Virus record (IMG/VR): IMGVR_UViG_3300029893_000005
Coordinates: 1-64,000 of that record
Reading direction: 5' to 3' (one strand)
DNA: 64,000 nt
Source: a virus
The translations under genes were made by a program, and so were the position numbers. The notes under the pieces were generated by a model, which saw only the letters and a list, made by a program, of their open reading frames with translations, was not told the DNA's origin and ran no database searches. This document shows positions 22,153-30,417 of the stretch, piece by piece; position 1 is the stretch's first letter; each line of letters opens with the position of its first letter.

Positions 22153-24507
22153 ATGAGGGGCGCATTCCGCGGGCCGCATCAACTCTGGGCTCTCTCGAAC
22201 TTCACGGGCGGGGAGACTTTCTTGCAGCGCGAGGATCGGGAAGCCGAGATCATGGTCAACTTCGAGTTGATGCGGGACGGCTACCTCACCAACCGCCTGG
22301 GTACCACGCGGCTCAACGCCAATGATATCGGCGCCGAGATGATCGTGGGCATGGATTTGGTAGGGCAGACCAAGGTGCTGATCGCCAAGTCCGGCACCAC
22401 CTTCTACTACGGAGACATCAACCCCACCATCACGTTCTCCTCGTTTACCGTGCCCAAGTCCCCAGGTAGCGATCCCGTGCGTTTCGCCAGCGCAGGCGAT
22501 GCCCGAGCCTACTACATGGTGAACAAGAACTTCACCGGCGTAGTCAAGTGGGACGGAGCCAGTGGCTCCGCTTCGGTGGTTTCCGGCTCTCCTGTGGGGG
22601 AGTACATCTCGCATTACAACAAAGTCATGTACGTTGCGGGGGACCCTGCGCATCCGAACCGCCTGTACCACAGCGACGCCGCTGCCTACGATTCGTGGCC
22701 GGCCCTCAATTACATCGACATCTCTCCGCGGCACGGCTTCATCACTGGCATGGTCAATCAGCCGGGCCAACTCATCGTTTTCTGTGAGCGGGCCATCCTG
22801 ACGCTGCGGGGGCAGCCGCCTCTGCGCTACAACCTCGACGCGGTACATGAGTATGTCGGGTGCGACCATCCCGCCAGCCTCAGTTCCTTCGGCTCGGTCT
22901 CGGTGTTCCGCTTTCGTGGCAACCTGATTCAGTTATCCTCCACGGTGGAGGTTCTTTCCGATCAGGTCCGCGGGTACAGTCCGCACATCGCCGGGTCGAC
23001 GGACGTGAATCGTTCCTGGGGAGTGCTGACGCCGAACTACTACGTCCTGGCGCAGTCCACCAATCCGGGGAGTACGCGGTACGCTCCGTCTTCGACAAAC
23101 CCGTTGCGGTTGTTCATCTACGACCGCACGCGGTACCAATGCTTCTACCGTTGGGCGTATCCGCCCGAATCCGCGGTAGGCCACTACGTCGGAGCGCAGG
23201 CGGTAGTGGCCGCTCCCGAGGGGCATGCCTTCTACATCGCAGGCGGGGACGGCAACGTGTATCGCCAGAGTCTGCGCCAGTGGTCCGCGGACTACAGTTA
23301 CACTACTTCTTCGGTATCTTTTACCAAGGACCGTGATATCTGGCTTGACGCATCCCAGGACGGTACCGGCCAGGGACCCACCCCGACTACGGAGGCGGCC
23401 TATACCGGGATTCTCGACGCTGACGAGTTGGTGGGGTTCACCATTACGACCGAGAATCGTTCGTGGTATGACCGCACCAACACGGGGCACGTCACCAGCG
23501 TGACATTCAAGAAGACGGCCCCGAATGTCTGGGCCTACACCATCAACGGCATCGCCGCGGCCGGTGCCTGGGACGGCACCGTACCTTCGGCCAACGACAC
23601 GGGTACCATCACCTTCACCGCGGGGGTGGTTTCGGATGTCAACGGCGGAGGAGCCGTGGCTTTCGACCTAGTGATCGGAGATGATACGGCGGGGGACCAG
23701 ACGGTCAGCGTGGATTTCACGGCCCTGACACAGCCCAGCGCCGGTGGTACCGGCGACAGTACGGTGGACGCCGCGGATGCCACGTCCGCAGATGGGTCCG
23801 GCGCGATTTCGTTGGGGTTGACCACCGAGGCAGATTGGACCGGGGTGCTGGACTCCTCGGCCGCGGTGGCGGCTACCGCCGTGCAGTCGCTGGCTTGGTG
23901 GGATCGCAGCGGAGTATCCCACCGTGTTGTCTTGACGTTGACCAAGACGGTGAACAACGCAGGGTTGGACGACACCTGGACCTACGCCATCACCGGGTTC
24001 ACCGGGGGCGTATGGGTCGGCCTGACGTCGGGGGCGAGCACGGGTACGCTGACCTTCAACGCAGCGGGCGCCCAGACGTCTCCGGTCACTACCACCCTGG
24101 TGATCGATGACGGGACCACGGGAGGGCAGAGCATCGACGTAGACTTGACCGGGATCACCAGCGTTGCGGGTGGCGGGGAAGACGTCATGGGGCAGTGGAG
24201 GTCGAGACGGCTGGATATGGGCAGTCCGTTAATCCAGAAGACCTATCGTCGCGTCCTGGTAGCGGGACAGGGTACGGCTACGCTGGCGACGCGGCAATAT
24301 GGGGTTGACGGCACGCAGCGGCTCAACACCCTGTTCACCAACCAGAGCCTACCGCGGGACACGCGGCAGCCCGCCTTCAGCGGCGCCAGCGGATACCCCC
24401 GCTTCTCGGAAATCCAACTCGAACTGACCGGGACGGACTTGTGGGTGAAGGCCCTGGCCATGGAGTGGCGAGCCATTCGCTTGTCGGGAGGTAACGCACC
24501 GGCATGA
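22153..24507 (+). CDS. Tail nozzle/hub protein with two flagellar-hook-like inserts
   Basis: 784 residues. ATG 22153 follows the preceding stop directly. The main chain resembles beta-propeller nozzle proteins that plug the tail of podoviruses: EIMVNFELMRDGYLTNRLGT, VLIAKSGTTFYYGDINPTIT, KVMYVAGDPAHPNRLYHSDA, FCERAILTLRGQPPLRYNLD. Between about residues 415 and 672 lie two copies of a beta module (SVTFKKTAPNVWAYTING, then TGTITFTAG, then VSVDFTALTQ; and VLTLTKTVNNAGLDDTWTYA, then GTLTFNAAG, then IDVDLTGIT). These resemble the D2 domain of flagellar hook protein FlgE. The C-terminal 100 residues return to a propeller-like texture. Confidence 0.68.
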   Translation: MRGAFRGPHQLWALSNFTGGETFLQREDREAEIMVNFELMRDGYLTNRLGTTRLNANDIGAEMIVGMDLVGQTKVLIAKSGTTFYYGDINPTITFSSFTVPKSPGSDPVRFASAGDARAYYMVNKNFTGVVKWDGASGSASVVSGSPVGEYISHYNKVMYVAGDPAHPNRLYHSDAAAYDSWPALNYIDISPRHGFITGMVNQPGQLIVFCERAILTLRGQPPLRYNLDAVHEYVGCDHPASLSSFGSVSVFRFRGNLIQLSSTVEVLSDQVRGYSPHIAGSTDVNRSWGVLTPNYYVLAQSTNPGSTRYAPSSTNPLRLFIYDRTRYQCFYRWAYPPESAVGHYVGAQAVVAAPEGHAFYIAGGDGNVYRQSLRQWSADYSYTTSSVSFTKDRDIWLDASQDGTGQGPTPTTEAAYTGILDADELVGFTITTENRSWYDRTNTGHVTSVTFKKTAPNVWAYTINGIAAAGAWDGTVPSANDTGTITFTAGVVSDVNGGGAVAFDLVIGDDTAGDQTVSVDFTALTQPSAGGTGDSTVDAADATSADGSGAISLGLTTEADWTGVLDSSAAVAATAVQSLAWWDRSGVSHRVVLTLTKTVNNAGLDDTWTYAITGFTGGVWVGLTSGASTGTLTFNAAGAQTSPVTTTLVIDDGTTGGQSIDVDLTGITSVAGGGEDVMGQWRSRRLDMGSPLIQKTYRRVLVAGQGTATLATRQYGVDGTQRLNTLFTNQSLPRDTRQPAFSGASGYPRFSEIQLELTGTDLWVKALAMEWRAIRLSGGNAPA

Positions 24508-24944
24508 GCAGCGGGCTGTATCCCCTTTTTAACCCCGGTCCCGGAGATTCCGATAAGGTGCGCATTGAGGGGTGCGAGCGGAATATCCTGGACCTCTACA
24601 AGATCCTGGCAGGGCTATCCTTCGTTTCGATGGGAGAGGACGCCGAGTTCACCGCCCTTATGCAGGGCTCGGGGGCCGCTACTCGGGCGATGGTCACTTC
24701 TGCTGTTTCCGCGGTGGGAGACGCCTCGGCGATGGAGGCGCGGGGGGTCAGTCGCACTGAGGTACAACGGATGCTCGACGACCTGCGTAATGAAATTTCT
24801 CAGCAGGCCCGTGGAATCTCCCGCGCTGAAGCGCAGCGGATGGTTGAGGAGGCCGTTCAGGCGGCCTCTATGGTACAGGGGATCAGTCGCTCGGAGGTTC
24901 GTAAGATGATCGACGACGCCATGACCAGCGTCATCATGGATTGA
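24504..24944 (+). CDS. Coiled-coil protein with three SR-E repeats
   Basis: 146 residues; ATG overlaps the previous stop (ATGA). The second half contains three near-identical 22-23-residue helical units: RGVSRTEVQRMLDDLRNEIS, RGISRAEAQRMVEEAVQAAS and QGISRSEVRKMIDDAMTSVI. Regular repeats of this kind form trimeric coiled coils in fibre or tail-tip proteins. The first half (FNPGPGDSDKVRIEGCERNI) has no recognised fold. It lies directly after the nozzle gene, fitting a tail accessory or fibre-anchoring protein. Confidence 0.6.
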   Translation: MSSGLYPLFNPGPGDSDKVRIEGCERNILDLYKILAGLSFVSMGEDAEFTALMQGSGAATRAMVTSAVSAVGDASAMEARGVSRTEVQRMLDDLRNEISQQARGISRAEAQRMVEEAVQAASMVQGISRSEVRKMIDDAMTSVIMD

Positions 24945-24954
24945 AGGAGGCAGC

Positions 24955-25281
24955 ATGGCCAACAGCCCGTATCTCGCATACGAAGGGTTTCTCCCCAACC
25001 CGGAGGCCAACATCGGCAGTGCGCTGCCGGCGGGATCTATCTACATCCTCAAGGAGATCGCCGTCAAGAACGACGGAGACGGCGTCAATCAGGCGGAGAT
25101 CGGCACGAATACGCTGGCTACTCAGCCGTTAGTGGATGAGAGCCTGCCCCCCGCCGGTAGCGCCGGGAACTGGCAGGTGTACCCCTTCTCGACTGTCATG
25201 GCGGCGGGCACCCAGTTCCGCGGGTTAGCCACGACTGCGGCGGAGGTCTACGTCAGAATCTCGATGCAGCGGATCACGTAG
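24955..25281 (+). CDS. 108-residue beta-type structural protein
   Basis: ATG 24955 after AAGGAGGCAGC, an excellent ribosome site. The sequence has the compact beta texture of small phage decoration or tail proteins (GSALPAGSIYILKEIAVKND, YPFSTVMAAGTQFRGLATTA, EVYVRISMQRIT). No family recognised. Four bases separate it from the next gene, suggesting joint expression. Confidence 0.55.
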   Translation: MANSPYLAYEGFLPNPEANIGSALPAGSIYILKEIAVKNDGDGVNQAEIGTNTLATQPLVDESLPPAGSAGNWQVYPFSTVMAAGTQFRGLATTAAEVYVRISMQRIT

Positions 25282-25284
25282 ACC

Positions 25285-25932
25285 ATGGGCGCTTCCCCGC
25301 TGCAGCGGGCTTCTGTTGTCCTGGCGCAATGGCTGCATAACGCAGACCTCTGGTGGAGGTCGGGCACGAACTTCACCGGCAAGGCCGTTCACAACATCAC
25401 CGCGGATCGAACCTGGACCTTCCAGAATCGTGACGGGACGATTGCCGATGATACGGATCTGGCTCTGAAGGCAGACGCTGTGGACAACGTAGTCCAGCGG
25501 GTCTTCAACTCCTTCGCGACCGTGGACACTGGCTCGACATTGATGGTGCAGGACAACACCATCCCGCAGAACGTCGAGGGCGACGAGTACTGTACGCTCT
25601 CCATCACGCCCACGAGCGTCACGAACCGCCTGCGGATCCGAGCCAAATTCCATGTTTCGAGTTCGGTTACTAATAATATTATCATGGCGCTGTTCCAGGA
25701 CAGCACGGCGAATGCGCTCGATGCGTCCTGGATCTCGCTTCCTTCAGACAATTCCTACGCCACACTGATTCTTGAGTACACCATGGTGGCTGGAACCACG
25801 TCGGCCACGACGTTCAAGATCCGCATCGGAGGTGTACTGGCAGGAACCACTACGATCAATGGCTTCTCGTCGGCGCAGAAACTCGGCGGAACCCTGCTCT
25901 CGACCCTAGAGATCCTGGAGGAAGCCGTATGA
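25285..25932 (+). CDS. Tail fibre/appendage-like protein
   Basis: 215 residues from ATG 25285. The N-terminal 60 residues carry NADLWWRSGTNFTGKAVHNI followed by WTFQNRDGTIADDTDLALKA, a short repetitive motif common at the start of phage fibres. A beta-sandwich-like domain follows (TLMVQDNTIPQNVEGDEYCT, LRIRAKFHVSSSVTNNIIMA, TTFKIRIGGVLAGTTTINGF), as in receptor-binding or collar proteins. It overlaps the next gene by four bases. Confidence 0.55.
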   Translation: MGASPLQRASVVLAQWLHNADLWWRSGTNFTGKAVHNITADRTWTFQNRDGTIADDTDLALKADAVDNVVQRVFNSFATVDTGSTLMVQDNTIPQNVEGDEYCTLSITPTSVTNRLRIRAKFHVSSSVTNNIIMALFQDSTANALDASWISLPSDNSYATLILEYTMVAGTTSATTFKIRIGGVLAGTTTINGFSSAQKLGGTLLSTLEILEEAV

Positions 25933-26216
25933 TCCCCTGGGGCAAGCGCGTCAACATCCCCAAGATTGCTGAAGAACTCCGTGCGGTCGGGATCACGGGC
26001 CGCATGAACGAGGAGGGATACCTCGCCCATCCGCACGGGCGCGACCTGACCCCGCAGGAGCGACAGGCCCTGCAAGCGGTTGTGGCCGCCCACGACCCCA
26101 CGCCGCCTCCGGACAAGTGGAAGCAGCATCACGACCGCATCGACACTTACGGCCTGCCGGAAGTGAAGGCTCTCCTGAGGGAACTGCTGCGAGAGCGACT
26201 CCCTCCGCAGGAGTAG
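25929..26216 (+). CDS. 95-residue helical protein
   Basis: ATGA overlap with the fibre-like gene. The product begins MIPWGKRVNIPKIAEELRAV and is mostly helical and charged (GRDLTPQERQALQAVVAAHD, PEVKALLRELLRERLPPQE). The start looks like a small domain with beta and helix parts. Some phage fibres are followed by small chaperones, but nothing identifies this one as such. A promoter and leader hairpin follow at 26223. Confidence 0.5.
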   Translation: MIPWGKRVNIPKIAEELRAVGITGRMNEEGYLAHPHGRDLTPQERQALQAVVAAHDPTPPPDKWKQHHDRIDTYGLPEVKALLRELLRERLPPQE

Positions 26217-26222
26217 GGTTCC

Positions 26223-26276
26223 TCGACAGGGGGGCCGAAGCAGTGCTATACTGTAGCGGGCAGGAGACGGCTTCTG
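26223..26276 (+). promoter_or_regulatory. Late promoter with 5' leader hairpin
   Basis: TCGACA (26223-26228), 18 bases, TATACT (26247-26252). The transcript should start at about 26259-26261, and the hairpin CAGGAG-ACGG-CTTCTG occupies 26261-26276, so the message would begin with this stem. It has no operator motif. It drives the internal-protein genes from 26304. Confidence 0.75.
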
Positions 26277-26303
26277 CGCCCGCGGAGGAGTAGGTCGACG
26301 AAG

Positions 26304-26963
26304 ATGGACAATCTGGCGGCGATGTACCAGAACCCCCTGCTGTACCTGATGCGGCAGCAACTCACGAACCAGGAGGGCATGGAGGGCCTCCTGCAGCGCC
26401 TGCTTTCCGAGCAGTTTCAGCAGGGGGGCGGGGGCTACCAGGAGGCCGTACCGCAGGTCACTTACAACACCTTCGAGGGCGCCACCTACAACTCCCAAGT
26501 CACCAACCAGATGCCCGAGATCAAGTTCCCCGAGTTCCAGATGCCGGACTTCTCCAAGTTCCTGGCCAACATCCCGGCCCCCCAGGTCAACCTGACCTAT
26601 GGTGCGAACAACCCGTCTCCGTCCGGGTACATCCCGCCGGTCACGGATCCGCGCACGGGGGCCCCGATGGGCAACCCCCCCTGGTCCGGAGGAGGGGGCC
26701 ACCAGCAGGGCGGCGGAGGGGGAGGGGGAGGCCGGTCCTCTTACGGCGGTTGGAATCCCCCACAAGGGGGTCAGGGGGTGACGACCGAGCACGGGTTCGG
26801 GGGGTCTTCCTTCAATACGACGTCTCCCGTCAACGCCAAGGGCAGGTGGGCCCAGCCTTCGGGGTCAACCTTACCATCGTGGCAGCAGTCTTATTACGGG
26901 AAGCCCGTGACCCAGAACAAGCAGGGCAAGTACTGGGATCCGCGGACGGGGCAGTGGAGTTAG
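26304..26963 (+). CDS. Gly/Gln-rich virion-associated protein
   Basis: 219 residues. The N-terminal 45 are helical (NPLLYLMRQQLTNQEGMEGL, LLQRLLSEQFQQ). The rest is low complexity, with Gly/Gln/Pro-rich stretches (GGGHQQGGGGGGGGRSSYGG) and a C-terminal WDPRTGQWS motif. Such sequences are typical of flexible internal or tail proteins. It is the first gene after the promoter at 26247 and is followed by other Gln-rich proteins of the same texture. No family recognised. Confidence 0.55.
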   Translation: MDNLAAMYQNPLLYLMRQQLTNQEGMEGLLQRLLSEQFQQGGGGYQEAVPQVTYNTFEGATYNSQVTNQMPEIKFPEFQMPDFSKFLANIPAPQVNLTYGANNPSPSGYIPPVTDPRTGAPMGNPPWSGGGGHQQGGGGGGGGRSSYGGWNPPQGGQGVTTEHGFGGSSFNTTSPVNAKGRWAQPSGSTLPSWQQSYYGKPVTQNKQGKYWDPRTGQWS

Positions 26964-26977
26964 GAGCGTAGCACAAG

Positions 26978-28249
26978 ATGCCGATGCAGATCATGCCGCA
27001 GGGGGTTGACCCCACGGTTTACTCGCAGAGCCCGTCGTGGCAGGGGTACAGCGACCCGCTGAGGCCCCTGATTGAATACCTGGGCGGCGACGCCGCGGGC
27101 GGGTTGCGGGGCAGCATCCTGGACACCCTGATGGGGCGCAACCAGTTCGACGCTGCCGGAGCCTTTGACGACGCGCACGATGCATGGTGGGCCGCCCAGC
27201 AGGACATCATCAACCAGATCGGCAGCATGCGGGATCAGGCCTTGGACCCGAATGGCGTCTATGCGGGCTGGTTCAGAGACGTGCGGGACCGTACCTCCGG
27301 CATCATGGACCAGACCATCGGGGCATGGCAGGACTACATGGGATCCATCATGGGAGGGCTTGGCAACTACGGCGGCCTTGACTTTTCGGTGCCTGGGCAG
27401 ATTGCTCGCGCTGGTGGGCAGCAGGCCTTCGACGACATCACCAACCGGAACGTCGCGCAGATGGAGCAGAAACTGGCCCCCTATCTCGGCAACATCCGAG
27501 CAGGGTTGCTGGGGTCTGCTGGAGGCTCGGAATCGGCGCCATCGTCGGGGAGCGTCTCGCAGCAACTGAAGGCGGCGATGGCCCAGATCGGTGCCCCCAT
27601 CATTGCCAACACGGTGGCCCAGGGCCAGGGCTTCCTGCCCAACGTGGTGGGCACCGGGCTGGCCGCCGACTACGGGGCCCGCAACAGCATTCTCGGCGCC
27701 ATGCTTGGGCTGGGCCAGTTCGGCGCCCAGGCCGCGGCTAATATGTTCGGGCAGAAGGCTGGCGTCATGGGCGCCCTGGCGCAGCAAGAGGGTGCCTTCG
27801 CCCCCCAGGTGTTTGGAGCGGAGGCGGCGTTGATGGGGAACGCGCTCAACACGAACTCGCGGGACAACTTGCTCAACAACATGGTGAATTCCTACCTCGC
27901 CAGTCAGGCTCCGCTGCAGCGGTTGGCGGCGCAATACGCTGCTACCATGTTCCAGCCTGACGCCCTCGTGCAGGTCGCGGGGACCGGCCGCGGCGGGACG
28001 AACTACGGCCCCACGATGGGCGGGGAGTACAAGAACCCGCCAACGGGGATGGGCAAGAAGGACGAGAAAGAGGCGCCGGCAGGACCCCCGAAGCCCCCGG
28101 GGGGTTCTCCGCCGGGATATGACCCTGGCAGCAGCAACAATACGGCGGCGCTGGCTGCTGCGGACCAGATGCTTTACGATAGCATGGGGAGCGCAAGTTA
28201 CACGGGTCCTGGGATGGTGGTCACGGACGCCTGGGGCCCAGGCTGGTAA
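26978..28249 (+). CDS. Internal virion protein candidate
   Basis: 423 residues from ATG 26978. It is helical with many Gln, Ala, Gly and Met (AQIGAPIIANTVAQGQGFLP, YGARNSILGAMLGLGQFGAQ, QKAGVMGALAQQEGAFAPQV) and has a disordered Gly/Pro/Ser C-terminus (GPPKPPGGSPPGYDPGSSNN). Weakly hydrophobic, Gly-spaced helices suggest membrane interaction during DNA ejection, as for podovirus internal proteins. Its place in a run of large, Gln-rich late genes before the 1713-residue protein supports this. Not proven. Confidence 0.55.
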   Translation: MPMQIMPQGVDPTVYSQSPSWQGYSDPLRPLIEYLGGDAAGGLRGSILDTLMGRNQFDAAGAFDDAHDAWWAAQQDIINQIGSMRDQALDPNGVYAGWFRDVRDRTSGIMDQTIGAWQDYMGSIMGGLGNYGGLDFSVPGQIARAGGQQAFDDITNRNVAQMEQKLAPYLGNIRAGLLGSAGGSESAPSSGSVSQQLKAAMAQIGAPIIANTVAQGQGFLPNVVGTGLAADYGARNSILGAMLGLGQFGAQAAANMFGQKAGVMGALAQQEGAFAPQVFGAEAALMGNALNTNSRDNLLNNMVNSYLASQAPLQRLAAQYAATMFQPDALVQVAGTGRGGTNYGPTMGGEYKNPPTGMGKKDEKEAPAGPPKPPGGSPPGYDPGSSNNTAALAAADQMLYDSMGSASYTGPGMVVTDAWGPGW

Positions 28250-28269
28250 CACGGAAAGGATTGCGGAAG

Positions 28270-28932
28270 ATGACTGAGGCAGAGCGCCAGCAGTTTTTGC
28301 AGGCCTACGGGGTACTGAATAACCCCGTACCGATCAATCCGGCGGGGCAGCGCCGTCTCTTCTTTGCGGCGCCGTCTGCTGCTCCACAGCAGCCCCAGGC
28401 GCAGCGGCCGGCCAGCGCTCCGCAGGCCCAGCCCACGCCTACGGTTCCTGCGGCAGACCCCCGCGTCAGCGCCAACAACCCGGTCAACCTGGGGCAGTTG
28501 TACTATGCCGGGCTGGAGGACCTCTACAAGGCGCAGGTGGCCGCCCAGCAGTTCGCACTGCAGCAGATGATCGAGCAGGCGGCAGCGGGTAACCCGAACC
28601 TGATGAACATGCTTGGGCTGCTGCAATACAGCCTGAACGAGGACCAGTTGCCGCAGCCGGAGCGACAGGCCCTGGCCGCGCAGCGGGAGCGGAACCTTCA
28701 GGCGTCCTTCGGTGACATGACACCGGCGCAGAAGGCACAGATGTCCACCCTCTCTTCGGCGCAGATTCCGCAGCAGATGCGGGCCTACGAGCAGCAGGAG
28801 CGAGAGCAGAACAAGTACGCCCAGCAGTGGGCTGCCAACCGACAGAACCGTCAGATGCTGGAGGCCCGCCCCAACACGATGGCGCAGGGCCGCGTTGGCG
28901 GCTCCTACAACATGGACAACTACAAGAAGTAG
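28270..28932 (+). CDS. Gln-rich helical virion protein
   Basis: ATG 28270 is preferred, with GGAAAGGA 9 bases upstream; TTG 28261 would leave no spacer. The 220 residues are helical and very Gln/Ala-rich (FAAPSAAPQQPQAQRPASAP; EDLYKAQVAAQQFALQQMIE; YEQQEREQNKYAQQWAANRQ). The start TEAERQQFLQAYGVL and later FGDMTPAQKAQMSTLSSAQI resemble assembly or ejection proteins. No family recognised. Confidence 0.55.
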   Translation: MTEAERQQFLQAYGVLNNPVPINPAGQRRLFFAAPSAAPQQPQAQRPASAPQAQPTPTVPAADPRVSANNPVNLGQLYYAGLEDLYKAQVAAQQFALQQMIEQAAAGNPNLMNMLGLLQYSLNEDQLPQPERQALAAQRERNLQASFGDMTPAQKAQMSTLSSAQIPQQMRAYEQQEREQNKYAQQWAANRQNRQMLEARPNTMAQGRVGGSYNMDNYKK

Positions 28933-28941
28933 GGACCTGAC

Positions 28942-30417
28942 ATGGACGCCCTCGTAAAGGCTACCCAGACCCTGGCGGACACTACCTCGGCTATTCAGCG
29001 CCAGCAGCGCATGGCGCAGCAGGAGGCTGCCCAGCGCCGCCGCGAGGCTGACGTCGATCGCCGCATCGAACTGCAGGAGTGGAATGCGCTGCAATCGGCA
29101 CGGCGGCAGCAGTTCAGCCAGGGCGTGCAACTCTATCAGTTGCGGCGGCAGGCGGAGCAGGACTACGAGAGCCAACTCCAGCAGGCCGTTCAGTTGATCC
29201 TGGGACGGCTGGACAAGGCCAATGCCGCGGGGATGGACGTCTCCCGTATGCGACAGCAGGCGCTGGAGAAGTTGATCCCCTCCGTACAGCAGGCGGAGCA
29301 GAACCGTCGAATCAGCGCCGCATTGACCGAGGCGGCGGCGGCTTTCGACTACCGATACGGTGACGAGTCGTTCCTCGCGTCGGATCCGGCAGGCGCCCAG
29401 AAGTTCCAGCACTTCATCAATTATGGGGCCAACCCGAAGACCAACAACAATGTTGCGGACCTGAAGGAATCGCTGGGCCCCTATGCGGTCTACTTTGACC
29501 GCTTCATACGGGACTACGCCGCCCTGCCCGCGGCTTCGCGCTCGGGGGCAGTACAGGCGTTCATGGACAAAAACGGCGTCCAGGAGGCGTTGAACCCCGC
29601 TCAGATTCAGCCGCTGCTGCAGGAGATCGCATCGATCCAACTCCCCGGGGAGGACCCTCGCGAGAAAGCGTTGTTGGCCCAGGCCACGAGCGTCTTTCAA
29701 TATCCCAGCAAGGACGCCTACGTGCAGGAGAAACTGGGTCCCTACGCCCAGTACGCAGGCGGAGCCCCGTCCGGCGGGGGCGTCCCCGCGGGGGGAGGTG
29801 CTGCGCCTCCGCAGCCGTCCCCCGGGCACCAGCAGTACCCGCTGACGCAGGAGACCAGCGGTGAGATCACCGGCCCGGTCATGAAGACGGGCGAGGGGAC
29901 CTACACCAACATCCTGTCGGGGCCGGTCGAGGGCGTCAACCAGAAGTACCTGGAGAAGTACCAGTCCCTGGTCGACCTGACCAACAAGTTGCAGGGCGCG
30001 GAACCGGCCGCAGCCCCCGCGCCGCAACCCACCACTGTCGGCAAGTTCGACCCGGACAACACCGCGGCACCTCGGGGCGGCCTCGGCCTGGGCGGGCGCG
30101 ACATCGGGTCGGTCGACGTCACGGGCACGGGGGCGCCCCCGCCTGCGGATTACTCTTCGAAGTTGGCGACCTGGACGCAGACGCCCGGCTTCAAGAACGT
30201 CATGCTCGACGTGCTGACCGGCGCCGTCGATGCGAATGACGTCATGGAGCGGGTCTACGCAGCGGCTGAAGCGGTCTACAAGGCCAGCGGCCAGCCCATG
30301 GACCCGTCCGCGGTCAAGAACACGGCCTCGCTCATGTTCTCGGCGGTTAAGAATACCGGACTCCTCAACGAGCGCGGCTTCCCCAACCCGCAGCGGAACC
30401 TGATGAGGGCGCCGTAG
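28942..30417 (+). CDS. Long helical internal protein candidate
   Basis: 491 residues. The first 200 are a long charged helix region, probably coiled coil (QQRMAQQEAAQRRREADVDR, RRQFSQGVQLYQLRRQAEQD). A mid-region is enriched in Pro/Gly, and a C-terminal helical region follows (TDDVMERVY-type helices near 430). Long Gln/Arg helical proteins encoded before the largest late gene are typical of internal core proteins of short-tailed phages. The stop overlaps the next GTG (TAGTG), so the pair is coupled. Confidence 0.55.
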   Translation: MDALVKATQTLADTTSAIQRQQRMAQQEAAQRRREADVDRRIELQEWNALQSARRQQFSQGVQLYQLRRQAEQDYESQLQQAVQLILGRLDKANAAGMDVSRMRQQALEKLIPSVQQAEQNRRISAALTEAAAAFDYRYGDESFLASDPAGAQKFQHFINYGANPKTNNNVADLKESLGPYAVYFDRFIRDYAALPAASRSGAVQAFMDKNGVQEALNPAQIQPLLQEIASIQLPGEDPREKALLAQATSVFQYPSKDAYVQEKLGPYAQYAGGAPSGGGVPAGGGAAPPQPSPGHQQYPLTQETSGEITGPVMKTGEGTYTNILSGPVEGVNQKYLEKYQSLVDLTNKLQGAEPAAAPAPQPTTVGKFDPDNTAAPRGGLGLGGRDIGSVDVTGTGAPPPADYSSKLATWTQTPGFKNVMLDVLTGAVDANDVMERVYAAAEAVYKASGQPMDPSAVKNTASLMFSAVKNTGLLNERGFPNPQRNLMRAP

